Shown here piece after piece: positions 25,113 through 33,838 of a DNA stretch of 64,000 nt. Position 1 is the stretch's first letter, and each line of letters begins with the position of its first letter. Below the pieces are notes generated by a model. The model had not been told where the DNA came from, made no database searches, and worked only from the letters and a program-made list of their open reading frames with translations. The stretch comes from an uncultured Draconibacterium sp. (lineage in GTDB: Bacteria > Bacteroidota > Bacteroidia > Bacteroidales > Prolixibacteraceae). Where the stretch lies: NCBI RefSeq assembly GCF_963677565.1, contig NZ_OY781982.1, positions 124,001 through 188,000 of the forward strand, written 5' to 3'. The translations under genes were made by a program, and so were the position numbers.

Positions 25113-27197
25113 ATGAATAAATTATTGAAGAAACTAAAAAGTTACACAAAGCTGTTTTTACAGGTTGCACTGTTTGCATTAACAGCCGTTGCCATATATT
25201 TTATTTTACCCGGTGAGCCAAAATTTAAATACGAATACCAAAAAGGATTTCCATGGCGACATGAAAACCTGGTGGCTCCTTTCGATTTTGCCATTTTAAA
25301 AAGTGCCAATGAGCTGGAAGACGAAAAAGCAGAACAGATAAATTCCCTTATTCCTTACTTTGCAAACGACACCACAAAAAAAGCTGAAAGCCTTACTCGT
25401 TTACAGCAAGATATGGAATTAAGTAACGACAGTACGAATGAAGCAAAAACCAAAGTATATTCAGTACTGGCAGAAAAGATTTCAGAGCTTTACCAAAATG
25501 GAATTTTACAATTTTCGATAAATACATACAGCGAATTACAAGGAAAGGGAGAGCTAAATAAGCGAACAGGAAATGTTGTACAAAAAATGAATACCGACAG
25601 GTTGTATTCAGAGAAATCGGCCTACAATGCTCTGCTAAACACCAGGCAGGAATTAATAAATGCCGGCTATAATGCTCCCTGGCTTAACGATTTAATTCTT
25701 GACCGATACATTACAGCCAACCTATCATACGACAGTGAAACCAGCCAGAAAGAAATAGATGAAATCACTCAGAATATTTCGGCTACTCGCGGCATGGTAA
25801 AACTGGGCGAGCGTATTGTTCTTGAAGGCGAAATTGTTGATGCAACCAAGTACCAGATACTGGAATCGTTAAAGGCAAGCTACGAGAAAGAAAGAGGTAA
25901 CGATGTAAACCGCTACATGGTTGCAGGAGGTAAAATCCTACTTATTTCAGTATTGCTCTGTCTTTTATTTGTTTTCCTGCTATTATACCGCCGCGACATA
26001 CTTGAGCTCCTCAACAAGTTAAGCTTTATGCTGCTTCTGATGGCCGGTATGATTTTGCTTTCCAACTTTATTAATACTTTCCCGAACCTGCATATTTACA
26101 TGGTGCCATTGGCGGTTTTCCCCATAATGATTCGCACCTTCTTCGATTCGCGAACGGCTATTTTCACGCTAATTATAACCACCCTGTTAATTGCTTTTTA
26201 TGCCCCAAACAACTACGAGTTTATGTTGCTGCAGGTTTCAGCCGGTATTATTGCTGTTTTTAGCCTGAATAAAATGCACCGCCGGGTTCATCTTGTTTTG
26301 GCCTCTTTATGGGTATTTTTAACCTATGCGGTGGTATTTACAGCTTTAAACCTTATACACGAAGGTACATTGATATCGTTCGATTTTTCGGCATTAAAGT
26401 GGTTTGCCATAAGCAGTGTGCTCATTTTACTGGTTTACCCTTTGGTATACATTTTCGAAAAATTATTCGGTTTTGTTTCTGATGTTACGTTAATTGAAAT
26501 CTCAGACAGTAACCAGCCATTGTTACGAAAACTGGCTGAACAGGCTCCGGGAACTTTCCAGCACTCGATGCAAATTGCCAACCTGGCCGAAGAGGTAATT
26601 TTACGTATTGGAGGAAATCCGTTTTTAGTGCGAGCCGGTGCGCTTTATCACGACATAGGTAAAATAGGAAGACCCAACTTTTTTATTGAAAATCAGGCAA
26701 TGGGAATGAATCCTCACGACAGGATTAGCAATTTAAAAAGTGCCGAAGTAATTATCGACCATGTGCGAAATGGTGTAAAAATGGCACAAAAACATAAACT
26801 CCCGGCTGTTATTATTGAGTTTATTGCCACGCATCACGGTACCACAAAGGCAAAATACTTTTACCTGAAACACCAGGAACAAAATCCCGATCAGAAGGTG
26901 GATGAAAACGCCTTTATTTACCCGGGTCCGCTTCCGCGGTCGAAAGAAGCAGCCGTGGTAATGCTGGTTGATGGCATTGAAGCAGCCTCGCGAAGCATGA
27001 AAGAAAAAACACACGATAACCTGAAAACTCTTATCGACAGTATGATCGATAAGAAAATAGAGGACAAACAGCTGGTTGATTCTGATCTTACTTTTAGAGA
27101 TATTGATACGATAAAGAAAACATTACTGGAAAAACTGATTAATATTTACCACATCAGAATTGAATATCCTGAAGAAAAAAGCAAAAAAACAACGTGA
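25113..27197 (+). CDS. PgpH-like 7TM-HD phosphodiesterase (probable c-di-AMP hydrolase)
   Basis: A 694-aa membrane protein with the 7TMR-HDED/7TM/HD order. There is one N-terminal helix (about 15-33), an extracytoplasmic domain to about 265, a multi-helix block (about 270-460), then an HDIG-type phosphohydrolase domain. It has HSMQIANLAEE near 485, YHDIGKIGRPNFF near 511, HHGTTKAKYFY and VDGIEAASRS. The PgpH/YqfF group degrades cyclic di-AMP, which controls osmolyte uptake and cell-wall stress; substrate assignment is by family. Full length, with all metal-binding His/Asp motifs visible. It is divergent from the NlpC/P60 gene and 78 nt upstream of an S41 protease gene. Confidence 0.88.
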   Translation: MNKLLKKLKSYTKLFLQVALFALTAVAIYFILPGEPKFKYEYQKGFPWRHENLVAPFDFAILKSANELEDEKAEQINSLIPYFANDTTKKAESLTRLQQDMELSNDSTNEAKTKVYSVLAEKISELYQNGILQFSINTYSELQGKGELNKRTGNVVQKMNTDRLYSEKSAYNALLNTRQELINAGYNAPWLNDLILDRYITANLSYDSETSQKEIDEITQNISATRGMVKLGERIVLEGEIVDATKYQILESLKASYEKERGNDVNRYMVAGGKILLISVLLCLLFVFLLLYRRDILELLNKLSFMLLLMAGMILLSNFINTFPNLHIYMVPLAVFPIMIRTFFDSRTAIFTLIITTLLIAFYAPNNYEFMLLQVSAGIIAVFSLNKMHRRVHLVLASLWVFLTYAVVFTALNLIHEGTLISFDFSALKWFAISSVLILLVYPLVYIFEKLFGFVSDVTLIEISDSNQPLLRKLAEQAPGTFQHSMQIANLAEEVILRIGGNPFLVRAGALYHDIGKIGRPNFFIENQAMGMNPHDRISNLKSAEVIIDHVRNGVKMAQKHKLPAVIIEFIATHHGTTKAKYFYLKHQEQNPDQKVDENAFIYPGPLPRSKEAAVVMLVDGIEAASRSMKEKTHDNLKTLIDSMIDKKIEDKQLVDSDLTFRDIDTIKKTLLEKLINIYHIRIEYPEEKSKKTT

Positions 27198-27275
27198 GAT
27201 TAAACGAAAATTAAACGTATTACGTTAGAAGATAGTAATAGTAGTAGATTTTGGACGTTAACATCAAATATAATC

Positions 27276-28709
27276 ATGAAAGAGTTATCGAAAATAGCAT
27301 TATTATTTAGTATAGTAGCACTGCTTTTTGCAGGCTGTTCAGAGGATAGCATACCGGGGGAAGAAGACGATAAACCTAAAGTAGAAGCCTCAGAACTTAC
27401 CAAAAAGGTAAACAAATTTATATACAAAGCAATGGATGACATCTACCTCTGGTATGATGAATTGCCGAATATCGATCTGAACTACGAAACCGATTCAAAA
27501 GAATATTTTGATAAGCTTTTGTATGAAGATGACAAATGGTCGTACATAACAGATGATGTTGAAGCACTTGAAGCTAGTTTTGAAGGAACTGAAAAGACTT
27601 TTGGCTGGTCGCTTGCTTTTGGTCGGTTTTCTAACACCGGAAATATTTTTGCCATTGTAGAGTATGTTTATCCGGAAACACCCGCCTCCGCAGCAGGTAT
27701 TGATCGTGGTGATCTTCTTGTATTATTGAACAACGCCGATATTACCGACGATAATTACACCGACCTGCTATACAGCGACAATATGGATGTAACGCTTGGA
27801 GTGTTAACAGAAGATGGTATTGCCACCGATACCACAATAAGTCTTACATCATCAGTACTAACCCTTGATCCGGTATTGAAAACAAACATTGTTGAACACG
27901 ACGGAAGAAGAATCGGCTATATCTTTTATTCTCAGTATATAGCCGACTTTAATAGTTCACTTGATAATGCTTTTGAAAGTTTGGTTATTCAGGGCGCAAC
28001 TGACCTTGTGGTAGATTTACGTTACAATCCGGGAGGAACCATTTCGGCAGCAAAACATTTGTGCTCGTGTATTGCTCCCACCGATGTAGTAAATAACAAC
28101 AGTATTCTTGTTACCTACAAATGGAATGACAAATACCAGGATTACTTTATCGACAGACAGATAATGAGCCAGGTTGAAGTCTATTTCGACAATCAGGTGC
28201 CTACCAAAATGGGCTTAAACCGTGTTTATTTCTTAACGGGCTCGGGTACTGCATCTGCATCAGAGCTTTCAATAACAGGATTAAGAGCCTACATGAATGA
28301 GGTTGTAACCGTTGGTGATACCACTTATGGAAAATATACTGCTTCAATCACACTAAAACCGGAAGATTATTACTCTGATACGTATAGTGAAGAAATTTCT
28401 AATTGGGGCATACAACCCATCGTATTACGTTATGCCAACGCCGCTGGTGTTACCGACTTTAAAGATGGTTTTGCTCCCGATATTCCGGTTGAAGACGATC
28501 TGTTTGCAACCTTCCCGCTTGGAGATAAAAATGATCCGTTATTTAAAGCTGCCATTGAAGACATTACCGGAACACCTGTTTTAGCATTAAAAAGTGCTCC
28601 AAAAGTTACGTTCGATTACAAAATATTCGATCGTGGTTTCTCTCGTTTCGATGTGAATAAACGAGAAGTGTTATTGGATGACGGGTTTGACAGACCTCAA
28701 ATGAAGTAG
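27276..28709 (+). CDS. S41-family C-terminal processing protease lipoprotein
   Basis: A 477-aa lipoprotein (lipobox LFAGC, Cys about 20). An N-terminal helical cap (KKVNKFIYKAMDDIYLWYDELP) is typical of Bacteroidota S41 peptidases. It is followed by a PDZ domain (about 95-180, ETPASAAGIDRGDLLVLLN) and the tail-specific protease core (IGYIFYSQYI, DLVVDLRYNPGG, and the catalytic Ser in GSGTASASELSI near 325). A Lys should follow about four turns later, in a helix; GKYTAS is a candidate region. Substrate unknown. A strong terminator follows. Confidence 0.88.
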   Translation: MKELSKIALLFSIVALLFAGCSEDSIPGEEDDKPKVEASELTKKVNKFIYKAMDDIYLWYDELPNIDLNYETDSKEYFDKLLYEDDKWSYITDDVEALEASFEGTEKTFGWSLAFGRFSNTGNIFAIVEYVYPETPASAAGIDRGDLLVLLNNADITDDNYTDLLYSDNMDVTLGVLTEDGIATDTTISLTSSVLTLDPVLKTNIVEHDGRRIGYIFYSQYIADFNSSLDNAFESLVIQGATDLVVDLRYNPGGTISAAKHLCSCIAPTDVVNNNSILVTYKWNDKYQDYFIDRQIMSQVEVYFDNQVPTKMGLNRVYFLTGSGTASASELSITGLRAYMNEVVTVGDTTYGKYTASITLKPEDYYSDTYSEEISNWGIQPIVLRYANAAGVTDFKDGFAPDIPVEDDLFATFPLGDKNDPLFKAAIEDITGTPVLALKSAPKVTFDYKIFDRGFSRFDVNKREVLLDDGFDRPQMK

Positions 28710-28730
28710 AATTTAAGAATATATAAATCA

Positions 28731-28763
28731 AAAAAAGGTATTTCGTTTGAAATACCTTTTTTA
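28731..28763 (+). terminator. Rho-independent terminator of the S41 protease gene
   Basis: A 14-bp perfect stem (AAAAAAGGTATTTC / GAAATACCTTTTTT) has a GTTT loop and a T tail. Confidence 0.9.
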
Positions 28764-28774
28764 GTTTAAAAGAA

Positions 28775-28798
28775 AAAGGCTACCCAACGATAGCCTTT
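28775..28798 (-). terminator. Terminator of the head-GIN protein gene
   Basis: An 8-bp stem, AAAGGCTA / TAGCCTTT, with an 8-nt loop. Read on the minus strand it is followed by TTCTTTT. Confidence 0.65.
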
Positions 28799-28868
28799 AA
28801 TAAACCTAAACCAAACCTAAGAAAATGTACCTTTGTAGTAAAAAGGTACGAGTAGTATCTTTTTTTAA

Positions 28869-29561
28869 TTAATCGCGTTTTACACTTCCAAGCCCTTCAA
28901 TTTCGCGGGTAACTTTTGGATTTCCAATGTAACGAACTTTTCCAACACCCTCTATTTTAGCATACAATGTTTCCACCGCGTGTACCGAACCGGTTCCAAC
29001 TCCTTCTATTTGAAAACGGGCGTCATTCACCCTCATTTCTTCAGCATCAACATGGCCTGCTCCAGAAAGTTTCACACTCAGTTTATCAGCTATTCCATCC
29101 AGATCAACCAACACACCTCCTTCGCCAACAATTTCAATATCTTCAGCTTTAAGCTCCAAATCAATTCTTGCTCCTCCTTCGACATGAACAAAAAGATCGT
29201 TTAAATCAAGATAACCATCCGTATCCATTTTTAAACCTCCCTGTGCTGTAATTTCATTTAGATTTTTGAATGTGATGTATAATCGTATTCGTTCATAGTT
29301 TATAAAATCTCTGTCCATCACCAACCGTAATTCATCACCCCAGTTTTCTACCTCTAAATGGTCCAACACGTCATCATCAGTTGTTTTTATGGTAAGTGCG
29401 CATTGATCTCCCTGAGATAAAAGAACCCTATATCCCCCTTCCAGGTACAAAGCTGAAAAATCATCCACATCGTACTTTCTTTCATCCCAGTCCTCATCGT
29501 TTTGAGCCACAAGATTTACAGATAATAGAATGGATAAAGTGAATAATAGTACTGTTTTCAT
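28869..29561 (-). CDS. Secreted head-GIN domain (DUF2807-like) protein
   Basis: A 230-aa protein with a signal peptide (ending LVAQ) and repeated short beta-strand units rich in Gly-Asp, such as EITAQGGLKMDTDGYLDLNDLFVHVEGGARIDLELKAEDIEIVGEGG, which form the right-handed beta-helix of the putative auto-transporter adhesin head-GIN family. DFSALYLEGGYRVLLSQGD at the N-terminus is the usual family opening (F..i...g...v.i.qgd). Function is not known for the family; a surface or periplasmic structural role is likely. It has its own downstream terminator. Confidence 0.75.
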   Translation of the reverse strand: MKTVLLFTLSILLSVNLVAQNDEDWDERKYDVDDFSALYLEGGYRVLLSQGDQCALTIKTTDDDVLDHLEVENWGDELRLVMDRDFINYERIRLYITFKNLNEITAQGGLKMDTDGYLDLNDLFVHVEGGARIDLELKAEDIEIVGEGGVLVDLDGIADKLSVKLSGAGHVDAEEMRVNDARFQIEGVGTGSVHAVETLYAKIEGVGKVRYIGNPKVTREIEGLGSVKRD

Positions 29562-29683
29562 GTTTTTGAATTTTGTAACAGTTCAAAAGTAGATTATAAA
29601 CGCTAAACAATTCTATTAATTTCGATGAATGTAGGTTTTTAGTAGATAAATGAGGGATGTAAACAATTATACCTGAATAACGA

Positions 29684-30280
29684 TTATTCACTATTATTCT
29701 TTTGAATTTTGATCATAAACAGCAAGCCATAAAGAATAAAAGTGCACAGCATAACTAAAATAAAGCTATCAAAAAAAATGAAAGTAGTTTTATTCAAGAT
29801 TTTGTAACCACCGAAAAATGCTGCCAAAATAGTCTGGATCATCAAACAGCGGACTAAAATTATATGAAAAGCTCTGATCAGTTGCGATGCACAAAAAAGC
29901 CAAACTAATCCGAAAGCCAACAAAGCGATACCCTCCAAATAATTGTTTCGGTTTATCTCTATAAGCCCAAAAACAACCGGAAACAGGCTGCATAGAACCA
30001 GGCTACGGGCAATACTTTTTCTGATCTTCACACGATTAATTTTCTTTTTTATTTCAGGGAATAAAGAAAATTTTATCGGTTCGCATCTGTATTCTTCTGC
30101 TAACAAATCCTGTTCAGAGTTAATAATCCCGCGCTTTAAAGCCTCATTTACAGCCAGTTTTGCAGCTTCCGGCTGATAATGGTCGCGCAACTTTAAAATC
30201 GCTACTATTTGCTCATCAGAATATTCCGGAATATCTTTTCTAAAATCAGTATTTTCTTTCTTCTCTCTTTTCCTCCACAT
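29684..30280 (-). CDS. Hypothetical four-helix membrane protein
   Basis: A 198-aa protein, not recognised. An N-terminal cytosolic part (about 1-85) contains a segment IPEYSDEQIVAILKLRDHYQPEAAKLAVNEALKRGIINSE, a helical motif seen in several Bacteroidota membrane proteins of unknown function. About four hydrophobic helices follow (near 88-108, 113-133, 137-157 and 165-188), ending in a basic tail. Divergent from the YqhD-like dehydrogenase gene. Confidence 0.6.
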   Translation of the reverse strand: MWRKREKKENTDFRKDIPEYSDEQIVAILKLRDHYQPEAAKLAVNEALKRGIINSEQDLLAEEYRCEPIKFSLFPEIKKKINRVKIRKSIARSLVLCSLFPVVFGLIEINRNNYLEGIALLAFGLVWLFCASQLIRAFHIILVRCLMIQTILAAFFGGYKILNKTTFIFFDSFILVMLCTFILYGLLFMIKIQKNNSE

Positions 30281-30284
30281 TTCC

Positions 30285-30292
30285 TAACTTTG
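30285..30292 (+). promoter_or_regulatory. Candidate -7 element (TAACTTTG) for the YqhD-like dehydrogenase gene
   Basis: TAACTTTG fits the TAnnTTTG consensus, 60 nt before the ATG at 30353. A -33 box is not evident. Confidence 0.4.
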
Positions 30293-30297
30293 AAAGA

Positions 30298-30318
30298 AAA
30301 TAAGGAAACTCCTTATTT
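30298..30318. promoter_or_regulatory. Perfect inverted repeat in the leader of the dehydrogenase gene
   Basis: Arms AAATAAGGA and TCCTTATTT around a 3-nt AAC centre lie just downstream of the -7 element. This is consistent with a repressor operator or an RNA hairpin in the short 5' leader. No regulator gene is adjacent. Confidence 0.4.
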
Positions 30319-30352
30319 ATGATGAATGTTGAAATAACCAAAAATAAAATTC

Positions 30353-31507
30353 ATGTACAATTTTGAATACAAAAATCCGGTTAAAATTCTTTTCGGAAAA
30401 GAATCAATTTCGAAATTGGCCGGTGAGATTCCGCAAAATGCCACAATACTGATGACTTATGGCGGTGGAAGTATAAAAAGAACCGGTGTTTACGACCAGG
30501 TAATGGCAGCATTGAAAGGTTGTAACATTACTGAGTTTGGCGGCATTGAAGCCAATCCACATTACGAAACCTGCATGAAAGCGGTGCAAGTGGTAAAAGA
30601 AAAAAAGGCAGACTTTCTGCTGGCAGTTGGAGGTGGATCGGTACTCGATGCCACAAAATTTATTGCTGCCGCTGCCTTATTTGAAAATGGCGATCCGTGG
30701 GACATATTGGCTGCAGGAGCACAAGTTGAACAGGCTTTGCCATTGGGTGCTGTTTTAACTTTACCGGCTACCGGATCGGAAATGAACGGAAATTCAGTTA
30801 TTACACGGGCTGAAAGACAAGAGAAAAAAGCCTTCGGTTCTCCGCTGGTTATGCCGCAATTTTCGGTGCTCGACCCGGAGTGCGTATTTACTTTACCCGA
30901 CCGACAAGTAGCAAATGGTGTTGTTGATGCATTTGTGCACGTGATGGAGCAGTACCTTACTTATAATGTAAATTCGCCACTTCAGGACAGGCTGGCAGAA
31001 AGTATTTTAACGACACTGGTTGAGGAAGGTCCAAAAGTGTTGGCCGAACGTAAGAATTACGATGCCGCTGCCAACTTTATGTGGTGCGCAACAATGGCAC
31101 TGAATGGAATGATTGCCGTTGGCGTTCCTCAGGATTGGTCAACACACATAATCGGTCATGAGTTGACAGCGTTCCATGGTATTGATCACGGACGAACACT
31201 GGCTATTGTTTTGCCGGGCGTTATGCATATAAAACGAGAGAATAAAAAAGACAAGATTTTGCAATATGGCGAGCGCATTTGGGATATTAAAGATGGCGAC
31301 GCTGATGAACGTGTTGATGCAATTATTGCACGAACCGTTGAGTTTTTTGAATCGTTAGGAGTTCCCTGCACTTTACCGGAGTATGATGTTCCGGAAACTA
31401 CAATAGACAAAATTGTAGAGCGTTTTAAACAAAGCGAAGCTAAATTTGGAGAGAAACAAGACATGGACTACCTTGAAATTGAACAGATTTTAAGAAACAG
31501 ACTATAG
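30353..31507 (+). CDS. Iron-containing alcohol dehydrogenase, YqhD-like
   Basis: A 384-aa group III metal-dependent dehydrogenase. The N-terminal nucleotide-binding part has ILMTYGGGSIKR and AVGGGSVLDATKFIA; metal ligands are in VDAFVHVMEQYL (Asp/His) and HIIGHELTAFHGIDHGRTLAI (two His). YqhD-type enzymes reduce aldehydes with NADPH and protect against reactive aldehydes, or make butanol in clostridia; the physiological substrate here is unknown. Full length. It is convergent with a class IV aminotransferase gene, with a shared terminator overlapping both ends. Confidence 0.9.
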   Translation: MYNFEYKNPVKILFGKESISKLAGEIPQNATILMTYGGGSIKRTGVYDQVMAALKGCNITEFGGIEANPHYETCMKAVQVVKEKKADFLLAVGGGSVLDATKFIAAAALFENGDPWDILAAGAQVEQALPLGAVLTLPATGSEMNGNSVITRAERQEKKAFGSPLVMPQFSVLDPECVFTLPDRQVANGVVDAFVHVMEQYLTYNVNSPLQDRLAESILTTLVEEGPKVLAERKNYDAAANFMWCATMALNGMIAVGVPQDWSTHIIGHELTAFHGIDHGRTLAIVLPGVMHIKRENKKDKILQYGERIWDIKDGDADERVDAIIARTVEFFESLGVPCTLPEYDVPETTIDKIVERFKQSEAKFGEKQDMDYLEIEQILRNRL

Positions 31508-31525
31508 GAACTTTCTTAATAATAT

Positions 31526-31580
31526 AAAAGGTTGTCAGACACGGATTTAATTCTCCGCTTTTCCTGACAACCTTTTTTTT
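31526..31580. terminator. Bidirectional terminator shared by convergent genes
   Basis: A 13-bp stem, AAAAGGTTGTCAG / CTGACAACCTTTT, with a T run. The 25-nt loop contains the stop codon of the minus-strand aminotransferase gene, and the distal arm codes for its last residues. Confidence 0.8.
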
Positions 31581-32374
31581 ATGTCTTCCTCAATCCGATT
31601 ATCATATTCTTTCATCAAAGCCCTCAAAACCTTATTATTTACATTGAACAGTTTTCCGGCCACCTCTTTTACTGGAAGTATTTTTGGTGAAGTGCCAGTT
31701 ATTAATGCAGCGTCAAAAGTCGGCAATTGCTCTTTGCTCACATCTTCTTCTGATAGTTTTAAACCCAGCTGTTGTGCACATGCAATTGTTTTCTGACGGG
31801 TAATACCCAACAAAACTTGTTTCCCGGGCGGTGTTATTAGTTCATCTCCTTTAATAAAAAACACATTGCTTCTACTTCCTTCGGTAATTCTTCGTTCATG
31901 GTCAACAAGCAGCACTTCATAAAAACCTTTGGTCGCCATCATTTTGTTGGCCTGCTTGCGCACTTCGGTTTGAAATACTTTTGCGTTGGGATTCATTCGC
32001 TCGGCATGTAATAATCCGCAAACAACTCCCTTGTTATATTCCTCATCGCTTGGATAATTATGTGCAATAAAAAACGCTTTCAAATTGGTTTTACATGAGA
32101 TTAAGATATTGCCTTTATCAACCTCATTTCTAACAATCAATTGCGTTAAAAAAGCTTCAATTTGTGTACAACTGTAACGAATCTCTTTCCCCGCCAGTTC
32201 TGCCGAGTGCTTAAATCGTTTCAGGTGTTCATCCAGAAAGAGTGGAACGCCGTTAACAACACGAAGAACTTCGTATATTCCACCTTCGTTTTCGGCCGGG
32301 ACGAAAGTAGAAACGGGTTGAAGCTGTTCATTAAAAACAAAATATTTATGAATTGGTAAAAGTGCCATGTTCAT
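31547..32374 (-). CDS. Class IV (fold type IV) PLP aminotransferase
   Basis: A 275-aa protein of the branched-chain/D-amino acid aminotransferase - aminodeoxychorismate lyase superfamily. It has GGIYEVLRVVNGVPLFLDEHLKRF, the likely PLP-Lys segment EVRKQANKMM, EVLLVDHERRITEGSRSNVFFI and the phosphate-loop ITGTSPKILPV. Whether it is a lyase (PabC-type, folate synthesis) or an aminotransferase cannot be settled; no pab gene is next to it. Two Met codons at the start (MNMALL) allow either. The gene ends inside a terminator loop. Confidence 0.8.
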   Translation of the reverse strand: MNMALLPIHKYFVFNEQLQPVSTFVPAENEGGIYEVLRVVNGVPLFLDEHLKRFKHSAELAGKEIRYSCTQIEAFLTQLIVRNEVDKGNILISCKTNLKAFFIAHNYPSDEEYNKGVVCGLLHAERMNPNAKVFQTEVRKQANKMMATKGFYEVLLVDHERRITEGSRSNVFFIKGDELITPPGKQVLLGITRQKTIACAQQLGLKLSEEDVSKEQLPTFDAALITGTSPKILPVKEVAGKLFNVNNKVLRALMKEYDNRIEEDIKKRLSGKAEN

Positions 32375-32416
32375 CTTTTGTGGTAAATTTATTGAAATGT
32401 TTCAAAAGCAAATCAA

Positions 32417-33004
32417 ATGTCGGTTGAAATTCCATTGCCAATCCAGTTTAATCCTTACAAACATCATTTTCGTTTTCTGCTTAGCGAAATTGGTAGCTGG
32501 CAACCCGACCATCCGAATGAATGGCAGACTAAAATGCTGTTGATCGGTAATAACTTGTTTGATTTCTACCTTGGTGATTTAATGCCGGTACAAATAGCCA
32601 ATTTGTGTATTGAATATTTTAATCAGAAAAACCTACTTGACTCACTTGCTTTTTACAACTGGCTGGACCACCGGGATTGGAAGAAGATTAGCTTATCCGA
32701 CAAATCGGAATGGCTGATTAAAAGAGGCAACCTGGCAGAGCGGTTCATTCACATTCATCCTGCAAAATTTTCGAAACACACTATAAGAGTGCGTGCAGCG
32801 ACATTAAAAACAGTAATTGTTTTATGTATTTATAAAATCCCGTTAAGTAACGATTCCATAAAAAATCTTCGAGCTGTTAACCGGCTTAGAAAGTCATTTC
32901 TCGGATTATCACCTGTAAAATCAATAAACGATCCGGATTCCGGAATTTTAAAACTTTGGCAACTTTTTGTTGACGCAATCACTGAAAAAGCAGCAAACGA
33001 TTAA
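32417..33004 (+). CDS. Conserved hypothetical protein (195 aa)
   Basis: A soluble, basic, helix-rich protein with several Trp residues in the N-terminal half (GSWQPDHPNEWQTK, YNWLDHRDWKK, SEWLIKRG). No signal peptide or family is recognised. It starts 42 nt from a divergent aminotransferase gene and ends just before the convergent LytTR regulator gene. A Bacteroidota-restricted protein is likely, but no function is offered. Confidence 0.6.
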   Translation: MSVEIPLPIQFNPYKHHFRFLLSEIGSWQPDHPNEWQTKMLLIGNNLFDFYLGDLMPVQIANLCIEYFNQKNLLDSLAFYNWLDHRDWKKISLSDKSEWLIKRGNLAERFIHIHPAKFSKHTIRVRAATLKTVIVLCIYKIPLSNDSIKNLRAVNRLRKSFLGLSPVKSINDPDSGILKLWQLFVDAITEKAAND

Positions 33005-33010
33005 AACCAA

Positions 33011-33733
33011 TTACCCTTGTAGTTGCAACACTTCCAGCACTCCATTTTTGTAGCTGCGTCCAATTGGTAATTCTTTTCCTGGTACTTCTATACTACTCGA
33101 GGTAAAAGCCTCTATTTTTGACAGCGAAACAATAAACGATTTATGAATACGCATAAAACTGTTTTCGGGTAATTTCTCTGCCATGTTAGTCATGCTGGTT
33201 TTTGTAATGATCTTTTTATCGGTAGTATAAATCTGAACGTATTCGCTCAATCCTTCCACATAAAGAATATCATTTAAATGTACCTTCAACACTTTTTTAT
33301 TCTCCTTCACGTATATAAAGGCATCGTCGGAATTGCCATTCGAGGGCATAACCTGTCGAGCTGCAGGAACATCTTCCTGAACCGATTGGTAGTATTTATT
33401 TACCGATTTAAGGAAACGTTCGAAAGTGATGGGTTTAAGTAAAAAATCAACCACATCCAGCTCAAATCCTTCGAGCGCATATTCGCGATAAGCAGTGGTG
33501 ATGATAACTTTCGGTGGATTTTTCAAGGTCTTTAGAAATTCAATCCCGGTAATTTGCGGCATTTGAATATCCATAAACATTAAATCAATCTTGTAGTTGT
33601 GCAATTCCTGCAAGGCTTTCATGGCATCGCCGCATTCGGCACAAATTTCAAAATTATCGAGTTTTTCAATATGAGAGCGCATCAAATCACGCGCCAGAGG
33701 CTCATCATCGATAATGAGGCACTTAGTTTTCAT
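33011..33733 (-). CDS. LytTR-family response regulator
   Basis: A 240-aa protein. The receiver domain (1-120) has acidic D9/D10, phospho-acceptor D55 in LMFMDIQMP, T in IITTAYREYA and K in LLKPI. The LytTR DNA-binding domain (about 140-238) has FIYVKENKKVLKVHLNDILYVEGLSEYVQIYT and MRIHKSFIVSLSKI. Typical partner of LytS-type membrane kinases, two of which are encoded just upstream on the same strand (gap 105 nt). Its target genes are unknown. Confidence 0.93.
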   Translation of the reverse strand: MKTKCLIIDDEPLARDLMRSHIEKLDNFEICAECGDAMKALQELHNYKIDLMFMDIQMPQITGIEFLKTLKNPPKVIITTAYREYALEGFELDVVDFLLKPITFERFLKSVNKYYQSVQEDVPAARQVMPSNGNSDDAFIYVKENKKVLKVHLNDILYVEGLSEYVQIYTTDKKIITKTSMTNMAEKLPENSFMRIHKSFIVSLSKIEAFTSSSIEVPGKELPIGRSYKNGVLEVLQLQG

Positions 33734-33838
33734 GATAATACGGATTAGCTTTTGTTTTCTGTTTTCTTCCGGAGCATCCGCTCCAGCCTGTTTAATCTGT
33801 TACTTAAATAGTACGAGAAAATGATATAGAGTTACACT

